Assembly (NCBI GenBank): GCA_023525715.1
Contig: CM042009.1
Location: 126,606,819 to 126,670,818, forward strand
Length of the DNA stretch: 64,000 nt
DNA from: Cichorium intybus
Taxonomy: Eukaryota > Streptophyta > Magnoliopsida > Asterales > Asteraceae
Direction: 5' to 3'
In this document: one piece after another, positions 26,959 to 39,389 of the stretch
Layout of the letters: each line of letters starts with the position of its first letter
How positions within the stretch are numbered: the stretch's first letter is position 1
Position numbers and translations under genes: made by a program
The notes under the pieces: model-generated
The model's input: only the letters and a program-made list of their open reading frames with translations
What the model was told of the DNA's origin: nothing
Database searches by the model: none

Positions 26959-27098
26959 GTAAGTTGCTAAAATTGCTGATTTTCATTTATCAAATCAACC
27001 ACCTGACATGACAGCACGCCTTCATTTCACCCGTGTTCTTGGTACCTTTGGTTGCAAGTTTTCTCCCCGACCCGTGCATAGCACGAGTTGCCCACTAG

Positions 27099-27275
27099 TT
27101 TATGTGTAATATCGGAAGTGTCCATAAAAAGCAATATGCAAGATGCAATATTACGGTCTAATTATAATTTATGTGTAATATCGGAAGTGTCTATAAAAAG
27201 CAAGATGCAAGAAATGTGAAGACATGTGCCATAAAAAGCAAGATGCAAGATGTAATATTACGGTCTAAACCTACT
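27099..27275. repeat. Tandem repeat, two ~73-100-bp units, upstream of the SAPS gene
   Basis: The unit TTTATGTGTAATATCGGAAG...TAAAAAGCAAGATGCAAGATG...AATATTACGGTCTAA occurs at 27099 and again at about 27168, with an extra partial copy of the AAAAAGCAAGATGCAAGATG core. It begins exactly at the Helitron 3' border and lies in the probable promoter of the SAPS gene. Confidence 0.8.
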
Positions 27276-27621
27276 TGAAGTTTTTTAATGTACCCAGCCC
27301 ATGGAGACATATGGCACAATCCACATTTGCATTGGGTTTATATGATGTGACATCCGGATCCGATTTTGTTCCGGTATGACCCGCCCATTTTCACTCCAAC
27401 AGCTTCCGTATGCGGTATGCCTGCTCCGATTTTAAGATAACTTTGGAGGTCCCCTCTCCCTTCTCTCGAATCCATCGATTTTTTACTTATTTTTTCTCTC
27501 TCTAAAATCCAAAATTTAGGGTTTTTGTTGCATTTCGCTCCAAAATTTCAAAACGGCCAATCGTTAATCTCGAGTTCTTCTCTTCTCTCTTGTTGCAGAT
27601 CTAACGTAGTTGTAATTCGAC

Positions 27622-30600
27622 ATGTTTTGGCAGCTTACACCCTTTTCTGGTTCTTCACCTGTAAGCTCTGATATTCTGAATTGTTTTTTTGATTTGATTT
27701 TTCAAAACTACGGATTTAATTTGAGATATATCGGATGCGTACTGTTCTTTTGATTGTGATTTGTCATGCATCCAGTTACGGTATTATTCGTTCGATACTA
27801 CTATTGGCTTATTAACATGCGGCGTTGCATCGATAGGGCATAGATTGGGATGCTTAATCTGAGCTCTGCTTTCTTACTATCATTGATCAATTTCGTGCAC
27901 GGTTGATGATGGTTTATACTTCATTTTATATCGGAAAGCTTAGTTAGTTATGATAACAGAGGTTTTTAACGATTTACTTCAGTTGTTCCCTTGAGGAAAC
28001 TTTGAGAACAATGAGGAAATGATTTGTAATTTACAGTGTTAGCTATACGAAAGGATATGGCTTGTAATTTGAATTCATGGGACTTATGGAAAGTATCAAT
28101 TACTTGGTTATATAGTTAGATTCTTCCCTGAGCTGCAAGTGATTCCTACCAAACTAATGGATCCTTTATCCATTTGCTAAGTTTAAGGAAAAAAAATGCT
28201 AAATAAGGGAAGATAATAAGGAAACGATTTATAAGTTACTATATTTTTCAGACTCCTAGTTAATAGATAGTTTAGAGGGTAGAAAAGTGTTACATAACTT
28301 GTAAGATAGAATAAAAGTTTTGATTGTTGAGTCATATGTTATAGAACTTGAAGAACGGCTTCTTCAAGTTTTAGTTGAGATCGTAACAGGATTTTGATTA
28401 TAACTGGAGTTGGTCAATACAATTATAACTTATTCATGCATTTTTCTAATCGTTATGATCTTTACTTTCTCATGTCTAATGATTTTTAACGTGTTTTAGG
28501 TCGAGGGTATTTTAGACAAGGAAAGTTTCACATTGGAAGAGCTCTTGGATGAAGAAGATATAATCCAAGAATGCAAAGCATTAAACAACCGCCTTATTGA
28601 TTTGTAATAGCACTCTCATTTACTTGTAATTTTAAGTAATATTTTTCAATCATTAAAGAGTATAAGTACGTTGTTGTTATTGATAAAAAAATATAGTACA
28701 TTGCCAATATTGGTAGTGAGACTAAAAGTATGTTGCTATTCTCCCATCTTTAAATGATATTATATTATAAGTATAATGATGTGAATTGTAAACATGTCCA
28801 TTTTGTATCTAAAGATTTCTTGTTTTTCCAGCTTACAAGATAAAGTTCAAGTTGAACAATTATTGAGGTATATCATAGAAGAGTCTCAAGAAGATGCTGA
28901 TAGCAAACGTACTTTCAAGTATGTCATTAATCATTATTCAACACATTTCAAAAATTATTATATTCTTTATTATTTCTTTTTGATATTATTTTGTTGCTTT
29001 AGGTTCCCGTTTATTGCTTGTGAGATTTTCTCATGTGAAATCGATGTAATCTTGAAAACTTTAGTGGAGGAACAAGAGGTGTGTTTGTGTCCCTGATATT
29101 ATGATTTATGTCTCATACATTAAATAAATTTTATAATATTTAACCTCACATTTATTACATGACCATTTTGCCCTTCCCCAAAATTCCAGCTCATGGATTT
29201 GCTTTTCTCTTTCTTGGAGCCAACTCGCCCTCATAGTGCCTTGTTGGCTGGCTACTTTAGTAAGGTAAGTTTCTTCATATGATTTTTTATAAAATCTTGT
29301 TATTAATGTTGATATATTTGTTTTTCAAAAATCAAAAGGCAATAAAATGAGTCTTTTTGTGCCTTATTGTAGGTTGTGATATGTCTCATGTGGCGCAAGA
29401 CAATTCCACTTATGAATTATGTTCAAGTGAGTACAATATTTTTGTTTTCAAATTTTATAAAATAAAATAGTTGAACAACATTGATTTTATAATCATATAT
29501 TTCTACAGGCCCATCAATATATTTTCCAACAACTGGTTGATTTAATTGGGATTACATCAATAATGGAGGCAAGTAGACGTTCTATTCTAAGTTACAATAA
29601 TAAAGAATTGTTTATTTATTATTATTTTTTTTTTTACTTTTTAATGCAGATTTTGGTTAGACTTGTTGGAGCAGATGACCATATCTATCCCAATTCGACA
29701 GATGTCATGCAGTGGTTGGCCGATAGCAATTTATTGGAAATGATTGTGGATAAATTGAGTCCTTCTGTGAGTAAAAAGATTTACCTTTTTATTTTCTCTT
29801 AATGGCATTCTTGTAATAATCTCTAATCATTTGTTTAATTCCCACAGTGCCCTTCTGAAGTACACGCTAATGCAGCAGAAACTTTATGTACTATATCACG
29901 AAATGCACCATCTCCTCTTGCCTCTAAACTTTCCAATTCAAGGTCTGTATTTATTCAAATCTTTCTTATAATAAATTACAAATTTAGTCCCTGAGTTTGT
30001 TAAAAAATTTCAGTTTTGGTCTCAAATAGTTTTCTCTTGCAAATTCGGCACTTATTTCTAATTCTTGTAACGATTTTTGTCCCTTGGATCAAGATTGTTG
30101 CAACAATTGAAAATAGGGACCAAAATCGCAAATTTTAAACAAATTCAAGGACCAAAAATGTAATTTTGCTCTAATTTACATTTCTTTGTTTTCTTTTTCA
30201 GTTTTGTGACAAGGATATTCGGTCATGCATTAGAAGATTCACATTCAAAATCGGGACTTTTCCATTCATTATCCGTGTGTATATCTTTATTAGATCCAAG
30301 AAAATCACTTCCTTCAAATTTATTTTATTCTTTTCGTGGTCAACATGTATACGATCCACCTGTACAAGTCAACCAAGAGACTATATCTGCAATTCTCCCA
30401 AAACTTGGTAACTTTTTTAAATTTTTACATTCGGCTCATCTTATTATATAAAAAATTATACGATAAAGTTTAACTTTTTATACACTGATTGCTTCTGTTA
30501 TATTTTTTTTCAGGTGATTTGTTGATTTTATTAAATGTGTCACTAGATGACAAATTTTTACCAACTACATATGGCGAATTAAAACCTCCTCTAGGAAAGC

Positions 30601-32354
30601 ATCGTTTAAAGGTTAGCATACAAAATAGCAATGTACTTTTTTTATTTATATGGACAATTATTATTTGCTTCATTTTATTTATTATTATTTTTTTTCAGAT
30701 TGTGGAGTTCATTGCAGTTTTATTGAAAACAGAGAATGAAACAGCAGAAAAGGAATTAATAAGTTCCGGAACAATCCAAAGAATTATCGATCTTTTCTTC
30801 GAGTAATTTATTTATTTATTTTCTCGAGTGTTATAATAAAGATTAAAAAAAAACATATTTTTTTATTTCATCTAATAATTTATTATCATTATTGTTATTT
30901 TTGTAGGTACTCTTATAATAACGCGTTACACCATCATGTTGAAAGCATAATATATTCATGTCTAGAAAGCAAAAACAACATAATCATTGACCATCTGTTT
31001 CTAGAATGTTCTCTTACAACAAAGATTCTACAAACGGACAAAACTCCTATTCTTTCTGGTGATATTAATCTGGTAATTTATTAATATGTTGATTTTCCGT
31101 TTCATTAAACTTTTGAAAACTGAGTTTTTACATAATAATAATTTTTTAAATCACGCAGCCGACAATTATTGCTTCCGGAAGAAATCCCCCACGTGTTGGG
31201 AACCTCGGACACATAACACGAATAGCCAACAAAATCACACAATTGGGAACTACTGATAATCGCATTCAGATACATATTCAGGTGTGCATTATGTAATTAT
31301 TTTAAAAAAAATAATCACCTGGTTATCTGATTTTAACTTTTTAGTTTTTACTTATTTTTATTTAAATTAATGTAATTAGGAAAATACCGAATGGAACGAA
31401 TGGCAGACCACAACTTTACAAGAGCGCAACTCGGTTGAAAATGTAAATCGGTGGACTTGCGGGTATACTTTCTTGCACCTTTTTGGTTACTAAAAACTTC
31501 TTTTGCTATTTTGGTCCTTATTTAAGGTTCTTGTAACATTTTTGGTCCCTGAGTATAGCTGATTTTTGCAATTTTGGTTTCAAGAAGGATAAAAACGTTG
31601 GAAAAACCTCGAATAAGGACCAAAATTGCAAGAGGACTTTTTGGGACTAAATTTGAAAAAAAAATTTATAGCGAGGGACCAAAAGCGTAAATTCCTCAAA
31701 GAATCATTGATTAATTTTTTTTTGTTTTTAAATTCAGTCGGCCAACTTCATTACAAGATATGAATAGGGAAAGTGATGAAGAAGGTCATGATCAAGACTA
31801 TGATGTTGCTGCTTTAGCAAATAATTTAAGTCAAGCATTTAGGTACAATGTATATGACAACAACGAAGGTGAAGACGAGGTAATGACGAAAATACCCTTT
31901 TGTTTTTTCTTTTTCTTTTTAATTTTTAATTAATTAATTATTATTATTGTTGTAGGGGAATGCGAGTGTGGATAGAGGTGATGATGATGAGGGTTTCTTT
32001 GAAGATGGAGTTACAAATTCGAATTGGTTTGCTTTTGAGAATGATGATGCCACGTCAGCATCTGATGAATTGGTTGGTTGTAACGGGACGTCTAATTCTA
32101 ATCCGGTTATTGAAACAGGTGAAGATTACGGAAATACCCCTGTGGAGGAGAGTGTGGGGGAGGGGGGATGTGGTGATGGTAAGTGTGAAGAAGAGGTGGA
32201 GGTTGTAGGGGTAAAAAAGGAAAAGGAAAAGGTGGAAAGTATCCCAAATGGAACATCAAGTGAGAAGGATGATGACGTGGCAGGAGGAGGGATGAAAGAG
32301 TTTAATGATACTAATTATTGGAAGGTGGAACAAGATGTTGAGGTTTTAGAGTGA
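27622..32354 (+). CDS. SAPS-domain protein, PP6/SIT4 phosphatase regulatory subunit
   Basis: Seventeen coding exons join in frame to 675 residues: 27622-27660, 28500-28603, 28832-28918, 29003-29078, 29190-29264, 29373-29426, 29509-29568, 29650-29766, 29848-29942, 30202-30407, 30514-30611, 30699-30802, 30907-31072, 31159-31281, 31380-31462, 31738-31879, 31956-32354. The product starts MFWQLTPFSG and shows the family hallmarks LDKESFTLEELLDEEDIIQE, QVEQLLRYIIEE, FPFIACEIFSCEID, GRPTSLQDMNRESDEE, DVAALANNLSQAFRY and NSNWFAFEND, followed by an acidic tail. SAPS proteins are helical-repeat scaffolds that bind the catalytic subunit of PP6 (Sit4 in yeast) and set its specificity; plant members are linked to auxin-transport phosphatase complexes. 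All introns are GT-AG except intron 7, which is GC-AG. A leader intron may end at 27599 (TTGTTGCAG). Introns 9 and 15 carry MITE-like inserts. At about 675 residues it is somewhat shorter than usual plant copies. Confidence 0.93.
29569..29649 (+). other. GC-AG intron in the SAPS gene
   Basis: The exon ends ATAATGGAG and the intron starts GCAAGT, ending TAATGCAG before ATTTTGGTT. The nearest GT (gtagac, 29573) would shift the frame, so the GC donor is required to keep IMEILVRLVGADDH. The rest of the donor matches consensus perfectly, as is usual for GC-AG introns. Confidence 0.9.
29966..30180. mobile_element. MITE-like foldback in SAPS intron 9
   Basis: AAATTACAAATTTAGTCCCT at the left and its inverted counterpart (GGACCAAAAATGTAATTTTG) at the right frame a region rich in TTTTGGTC/GGGACCAAA phrases. 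The type resembles the Mutator-like MITEs whose ends read GTAAATTACA..TTTGGTCC elsewhere in the window. Confidence 0.55.
31488..31700. mobile_element. MITE-like foldback in SAPS intron 15
   Basis: The left arm (TTGCTATTTTGGTCCTTATT) pairs with inverted sequence further right (AATAAGGACCAAAATTGCAA), with additional GGTCCCTGAG / GAGGGACCAAAA arms outside. It is related in motif to the intron 9 insert. Confidence 0.55.
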
Positions 32355-32930
32355 AGTTTTTTATAGAGATTAATGTACAGAGAGAATATAATTTTGTTAG
32401 GTTGATGGTGGTACTGATATTTATTAGCGTCTTTCTTTTAGGTATTATTGTTTTTCTTATTTTTTATTATAGATTTTGGTTTTTTTTTAATAGTGTTTCT
32501 TAAGGGTATGATTCGGATCTCTATAGTTGCCCATTAAAGAAAAGGTTGATATAAATAAAAACTTAAATCAAAAGTAAAGAAAGTAGATGGAACAGTAATA
32601 TAAACTGGGATATTAGAGTGTCTGCACTATATGGCTCTAGATTACATATGTTACCGTGTTTGTTAAGTTGGTGGCTTTGAAATCTAGGTTGTGTACTAAT
32701 CATATCTGTTTGCCCTTTCAATGTCCTAGATCAAATATAGTTATGCAAATTATTGACGATAATGATGTCAAATAGTTTGTTATATTGTTGTTACAATTGT
32801 ATGCTGTTACATATGTTGTAGAAAGTGGTGTTAATTGATTTGTTGGAGAAAATCGTTCCGATGACAATAGGTCGCCCAATGTCGATAGTAATTAAATATG
32901 TAATTTATTACTTATGACGTTGACTCATAT
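32355..32930. other. SAPS gene 3' flank, then intergenic DNA
   Basis: T-rich sequence with possible 3' UTR and polyadenylation context (AATATAATTTTG near 32386). No coding frame is recognised. Confidence 0.5.
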
Positions 32931-33675
32931 GTACCTGAGGTATGCAAAACAAGTTGCTTATGATGGACCTGCATGCATATAGGGTTGATGCTAGGTATAA
33001 AGGTAATGAAGTTGTTCATGATGGTCCTGCATTCAATGCAAATGAATCAACAAATGATAATGCAAAATTGATGATTTTGATTGATGATTCAAACATATGT
33101 CTACATGGCAAACTGGTGTAAAATTTTAAGTGTATACCAGAATATGATGATATTGAATTAGATGATGCTTATATGAGCTCCAAAAAACCCAAACGCATAA
33201 CTCGACATTTTATTTTTTTGGTTATGAAGAAACAAAAACAACCTATCGGGTAATGCATGATCCATTATCGTTGACCAATTTTCAACCGACAACAATCCCT
33301 CATCGCACATCAAACTCTTTTAAATGTTCAAAACCCAAGAAGATCTTAAGCTAGAAGTGTGAATGAAATGTGTTGAAGAGGGCTCTCAATTAAAGTCAAC
33401 AAATCTACAAAAGACAGGGTTGAAGCAATTTACTTTGCTAAGAATTGTAAATTGCGGATCAAAGCTACAAAAGATAATATTACAGGACTTTATCAAGTCT
33501 GTACGTGAGTGGATGAGCACATTTGCACAAACACACAACTGCATCCCCATCATTGCCAAGCCTATAAGAAGGTGTTGAGTTACTTCTTAAAGGCTATATT
33601 GGCTAATAATACATGAAGCATGTTACGGGGAAAGCATATTCAACGAACTTTGAATGATCGCTTTAGTGTTCATAT
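32930..33675 (+). pseudogene. MULE transposase remnant
   Basis: In shifting frames the plus strand reads AIYFAKNCKLRIKATKDN, TGLYQVCT, HPHHCQAYKKVLSYFLKAI and MLRGKHIQRTL around 33400-33660. This matches the MuDR N-terminal DNA-binding region of plant Mutator-like transposases with its Cys/His pattern. An acidic segment upstream (33000-33300) fits the leader usually found there. Stops and frameshifts are numerous and the catalytic DDE region is missing. Confidence 0.6.
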
Positions 33676-33689
33676 TTCGTACTGGCAAG

Positions 33690-36560
33690 TATGAGGGCAA
33701 AATTGCATGCTCTAGATCTATCGAGGGGGTCCCTAAAGAAAGTTTTCAAACAATACCTTCTCAATTCTCGAGATAGACTATTCTCACACCTTTAGTCCCA
33801 TGGTCAAAGCCTGTACTGTTGTAGTGTCTTGTCTCTTCTGTGATGCACAAATGGTCACCACACCAATTGGATGTCAATAATGCTTTTTCTAAATGGACAC
33901 CCCACTAATACGATGTTTATGGAACAACCACAATGTTTTGCTAACCAACGGTTTCCCAATCACATGTGTCGTTTGAAAAAGGAATTGCAGGAGCTCAAGC
34001 AAGCACCTAGAACGTGGTTCCAACAACTAGGCAATTTCCTTCTCAATCATTGGGTTTGTTTGCAGTTGGGCTAACACATCCCATTTATTTTCAATTGTGA
34101 TTCCCAAGTATTATATTTATGGTTTATGCTGACGACATAATTCTCTCAAGAAATTAGTCTCCTCTTATTCGTAAAATTATTTTGAAGACTCTATGTTGAA
34201 TTTGCGATTTAAGATCTTGGTTAACTAAACTAATTTTTAGGTCTTGAAGTGTCTTATACAGACGACGACATTTTTCTTACGCAAACCAAGTAAGCTCACG
34301 TCATACTTACTCGTTCATGGTTACTAGACTCAAATCCTGCAAATACTACATATTGTTCTATTGTGGATGCTCTACATATGTGACCATCACTCTTCGAGAG
34401 TTGTCATATGTAGTCAACCAGGTTAGTTAATTTCTTCATACACATACAATAGATCATTTTCAGACAGCCAAGTGAATCCTTTGCTATGTCAAGGGTACCC
34501 TATCCTACGACTTTCACTTTACCCGTCCACACTTATCTACTCTGGTTGGATATGCAGATGCGGATTGGGCACGGTGTATCAAAATATCTCATTCTACCAA
34601 TGGTTATTCATATTTCTTGGTGGAAATATAGTTTCATGAGTGCTAAGAAGCAACCTACCATCTCGTGATGCAGATGGGAATGCGATTATCAGGCCCTGGC
34701 AAACACTGCTGTTGAAATTGTTTGGATCACTCATCTTTGTCATGAACTTCACACTTTTCCTCTAGATCATACTACACTTATTTGTAACAATTGAAGTATT
34801 GAGCAAAGTGTGGAGCCTAATCATAACCAAAGTAAGTCCAGAAATCGAAGAGGATCAGCTAACCGAAACAACTAGAAACAGAGGCGAACTCAAAGCCAGT
34901 GCTGTTGAAGTTTATACTTCGGATGGATCCTCAGACCTCGGTAGAGGAAGTCACTTACTACGATATGACTAACCAAGAAAATCAATAGTTGGAGACCGCA
35001 TCATGTGTCGAGTGTTTTCCACCCAGAAGGTCAATAATGCTTTTCCAAGCGGATCAAAAGAATGGTTAGAAAGAAAGTGTATTAGAGCAGTAGGATCAAG
35101 GAAGGTCATACCTCGTCCAGATCAGAAGATACGTCTTCACTTAGGCATGCAAAGCAAACATCCAAGATAGACAACATAAGTTGGTGGTGACTGAGGCAGG
35201 CTACTAGACCAAAGGATTATGACAAAGAATAGAATTGCATCCTGACCAAAGAATCGTGTCAGAAGAAGCCAATGAGGATTGCAGATTCACCGTGACAGTA
35301 GTAGCTTTGGCTACGGTCGCAGGAGTAAATGCATCAACAACATAAGAATATGAGACAACAATGTCTTCAGATCGAAGCTCCTTTTGGACAGGAGAAAGTT
35401 TCTCAGACGGAAAGAGTTGGCCCTCAATCGAAGTGTAGTCCGACAGAAATGCAGGAGCATAGTCAGAAAGTTACACAGTCTTGTCCAGGGGCATGTCACT
35501 AAAACCAAAGACCAACTAGGAGTCATCTAACCGAGGAAGGAGTCCTCGGTTAGACCCAATATTGGTATTGTCACACCGACTATCAGAATACCTTGGGAAC
35601 ACGCGAGGGCACAATATTAAAGTGTTAGGGTAGCATGGGGAGCATGGTTTAGTCACTTCTCAAACTAATGAAACTAGGTGCTTAGACATGGTTTGGCTTT
35701 TCCGCCCTTGCATGTTCGCCCTTCCATATTTTCTATTTATACATCTAGTTCACTACACAATGTAACATGTCTAATGTCCAATGTTTAGATTGTGAACATT
35801 GTATAGTGGTAGACTACAATATCTCTCTTGTAAAAATATTGAAGTTTATCAATGAAATTCACTCGGTTCTCACAGTGGACGTATCTTGACTCATTGTCAA
35901 GTGAACCACTTTATATACTTGTGTTTCTTAGTTAATTCTTCGTATTTCTCTCTAGTCTAGATAGTTGTGAGTTTGATTGTTTGTTTGAAGTTCTTAGTTG
36001 TGGGATCACTCGGTACCTAGAAGAGCAGAAGGGTTGTATGCCGTTCCCGTTGTAGATCCCCAACAAAGTATGTTCTTTTTTATTATCCAGACCTCTATTT
36101 CTCACAAAAGGCTGAAGCATATTGATATTGTTAACCATTTTATTCATGATTTAGTTTTTTATTATCACTTGTATATACTGTTTTTTCCAACCTCATTACA
36201 ACTAGCAAACATTTTTAACAAGAATTTTGCGTCCATTCTTCGAATAGTTCTATGCTAAGCTACATGATGGTCCACCACCTTTTTGCTATGAGGGGGTATT
36301 AGGGATATGTCTTAAATGAGTTGATAACTACTGTATCTCCTTTGTTTAGGCTACCTCGTTATTATCTCACTAATGTATATCCTTGTATTCATTTACTATA
36401 TATTGAAGATAATACACAAATCACCTCAAGGTGAATTCAGTAATCCTGATAAGAACGATGTTAATTTTCTTGGGATTTAAGAAACTTTGGTGACACAATT
36501 GGATCTTGTTAAATTAAAGGGGATATAGGGTAATTATCAAATTGGATATGCTTGTTCTTC
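33690..36560 (+). mobile_element. Copia retrotransposon relic split by a solo LTR
   Basis: Reverse transcriptase pieces (QLDVNNAF, then HMCRLKKELQELKQAPRTWF near 33985) and RNase H pieces (SWWKYSFMSAKKQPTIS near 34620, YQALANTAVEIVWITHLCHE) are followed, after the 34800-36065 insertion, by the end of RNase H (SHKRLKHIDIVNHFIHDLV near 36100, then a degraded ANIFNKNF box). A purine tract GAGGGGGTATTAG near 36289-36301 is the likely polypurine tract before the 3' LTR, which would run to about 36560. No frame is intact. Confidence 0.75.
34800..36065 (+). mobile_element. Solo LTR inside the Copia RNase H region
   Basis: Starts TGAGCAAAGTGTGGAGCC and ends GATCCCCAACA; the flanks repeat AAGTAT (34794-34799 and 36066-36071). 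The host Copia frame resumes after it. The LTR at 37115-39996 is a diverged relative (shared GTGGAG.CTAATC start and GTGAACCACTT..ATACTT near the end). Confidence 0.8.
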
Positions 36561-37090
36561 TGTTTGGAGTTGATTGAGTTGTATTTTGTCTATATGGGAT
36601 CTTACAATCTTTCTTAAACACAATATTACATATATATTAAACATAGTTGCAGAAGCATATGTTGTATTCTCTTTTTTCTAAAAAAGAACTAAAGCAGACC
36701 GTATGGATTTGCGTTAGTAACAAACTAATTTATGGAATTACATTCTTGGTCTATGTATTTATAATTCGCAAGAAGGAAATAAGCAAATGACACATTTGGT
36801 CTCTATAACTTTAATTTTCTAGAATTTCATTTTTGATCCATGAAGTTTTTAGTTTGTATGAATTACATTTCTAGTCTCTCTAGTTTTTACATGAATTATG
36901 TTTCTTGTCTCTGTAGTTTTAGTTTTCCACAATTACACTTTTGGTCTATGTTGTTTTTAATCTACATAAAATGAGTGGTTTAGACTTTTGTTCCCTATAG
37001 TTTGCGGTTATTCGCACTTTAGGTACGAGTTTTGATACTTTTACTAGATGACTAAGTTATAGTTTGGGTCCCATCATTTCTATAATTACT
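36561..37090. other. Intergenic DNA with MITE-like phrases
   Basis: Repeated phrases of the type TTACATTTCTAGTCTCT and TTTTGGTCTATG occur between about 36740 and 37050. This is the pattern of the TTTGGTCC-type MITE family in a decayed state. No gene seen. Confidence 0.4.
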
Positions 37091-37338
37091 TATTTCAGTA
37101 AATTACACCAATTGTGTTAAGTAGGTGGAGTCTAATCCGAACAAAGGAACATTGCGGCCAAAGAAGATTAGCGGTCTGAAGCAACCAAGAACCGAGGTGA
37201 GTCAGCCAGTGCGGTTGGAAGGGTTGCGCTTTAGATGGATCAGTGTTCTTGTTCGAGGAATGTTCTTTGCTTTGGTTGGGCGAACCGAAACAATATTGAC
37301 ATATGTAAAGTAGTATCACGAGTCAAGTACATTCGCAC

Positions 37339-39389
37339 TGTAACACCCCAAATTTTCACACAATTTTTTTTTTTTTTACAAACTTTATTACAACATTTGA
37401 GAACAAACCATGTATTTTCATTACAAACGGGGTATCACGAATTTGTTTCACAACCACGGTTCAAACCTGTTTATCATACATTTCATACAATAACAAACGC
37501 TACGGTCCCACACCAGACTCTTCTAACGCCCTTCCGATTTACCTGAGTACATAGCATTTAAAACAAATACGTGAGACATAATGTCTCGTGAGCATTATGG
37601 GTTTAGACCCAAAACAATTTACCAATTATATCATTATCCTTTAAATTCCCAAATTTTTACATTTCCTGTGAGCGCACCCACAGGTACTCATTATTTCGTG
37701 ATGGTACATTCCTACGAGCGCACCCGTAGGTTTTATACAAGACGCACCCGTATAACTGCTTCCCCAATAGCATGAAACGGATTCATCTATCAGGGTAAGA
37801 CAACTACTTCGCGACGGGAGGTACCATCCCAGTAGTGTCTTATTGCCACCCCTATCGCAGCAGGCCGTGGTCTTTATCCGGATACTTCTCAACTCATCGA
37901 CAAGGCTCAATCACTTTATTACTTTCTTGTATTCCTCCTTTATCTTTTGTATACATTATACTCACTATTTCATAGGAATCATTTCCAGTTTCACAAAACC
38001 ATTTCCAGTTTCATTAAATCATTTCCATTTTCGTTAAATCATTTCAATTCCATAAAACCATTTTGACTCACAAAACATTCTTTAATAAAATTTATTTTGC
38101 TATGTACTCGAAAATCCAGATAACACTCACCTCCGTCACCTAGGAGTTAGTTATCTTCTTGGACTCCTTTCTTTTTATCTTGAACAATCTTGTTTGAACC
38201 ACCACCTATTATATACAAATTATACATTTATACTCAATTCATATATAAAATAACCAACTTTACAGCACAAGGGTGCCATACATGCAACTACGAGTCATAA
38301 TTAGACTAAGACTCTCTTTATAATAACTTTCTCTAGTTTGTAAATTTTTCCCCAAAATACGCGTATTTGGCTACAGTACCCTCGGGAGATCGTATTTCGG
38401 CTCCGACAATTTTCTACAAAGTTTTGGACCATAAGGGACTTATGTTTAAAATTTGAGGTCAAACGGACAAGTCTAACCCCAACTTTCAAAATGAAAAACT
38501 CAAAATCCCTCCCCAGTATATTACACGGTCGTGTAATATATGCTTTGAAAATTACACGGCCGTGTAATTTTCCTAACTATTTACCCTTTTCAAAATATTA
38601 CACGGTCGTGTAATATTGCCCTTGCAGATTACACGGCCGTGTAATTCTGCTGGGCTGTTTTCGGGTCCGATTTTCGTTCTGCAGCCCCCTGTTTTCGCGT
38701 ATTAAGCTCTTAATACTTAGCCTAATCAATTTATATCATTCTATGACTAAAACCTTCAGTTTACATCAGGTTTTAACCCATAGAAACAACTTAATTACAC
38801 AAATTCTTAATTTAGGGTTCTTGAGGAAATTTCTCAATTCCCCCTTCTTTTAACCGATTCCAGAAGTGGACTTGAGTTCTTAATGGTGTTAAGAGCATGT
38901 TTTCAAGGTTAGAAGCTCAACACACACCCTTCACCACTTCTGTAACCCGTTTTTGCTCAACCCCAAAACCCCAAAATGCTTGAATTGAATTGTAAGGGTG
39001 GAATTCTTACCCCAAATAGCTTGGAAATCAAAACCTTGAAGTTAGTTGCTGATTTCTACTCAAAACCCCGAGAATCTTCGTGAACCTGCTCAAGCCTTCA
39101 CTCTCTCCCGATGCTTCTATGAACTTCTGGGAAGTGGGAGATTTTTCCCACTATTTATACCTCCCAATGTTTCATTTCTAACCCACAAGTTCTTTTTCTA
39201 CCAATTTGGCACCATAACTTAGTTTTTTATTACATCATACTTTTAATTTTACATTAATATCCCTAGTTACAAAATATTTTACATTAAGGTTCAAAATATG
39301 GCAAAAGACCAATTTGCCCTTTTTCATAACGTTACTATTACACATACTTATTTTACATATTTTATTACAAGTTTTCACGGGTTCTTACA
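37339..39389 (+). mobile_element. Gypsy solo LTR (2.05 kb) with 5-bp target duplication
   Basis: Starts TGTAACACCCC, ends GGTTCTTACA, and is flanked by a perfect CGCAC duplication (37334-37338 and 39390-39394). It contains four copies of an 18-bp palindrome (ATTACACGGCCGTGTAAT or its GGTCG variant) between 38520 and 38645. No internal region is present. Confidence 0.88.

Larger units (their letters stand above)
23039..27098 (+). mobile_element. Probable non-autonomous Helitron with two captured gene fragments
   Basis: The 3' end has the Helitron signature: a short hairpin (CCCGTGC, loop ATA, GCACGAG at 27071-27087), a 7-base spacer, then CTAG at 27095-27098 followed by T. Upstream lie exons from two unrelated genes in the same orientation with their introns and splice sites, which is a typical Helitron cargo arrangement. 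The 5' end is not certain; A|TCTATATT at 23039 fits the required TC start after an A, but other sites are possible. No Rep/helicase is present. Between 23.1 and 24.9 kb there are further exon-like patches (for example GDVNKWGRWMAQHEKDSGD near 23850) that I cannot assign. Confidence 0.6.

Noticed and set aside
37235..38037. Several plus- and minus-strand frames of 60-100 codons
   Set aside because: They fall inside or across the border of the Gypsy solo LTR, which is non-coding.
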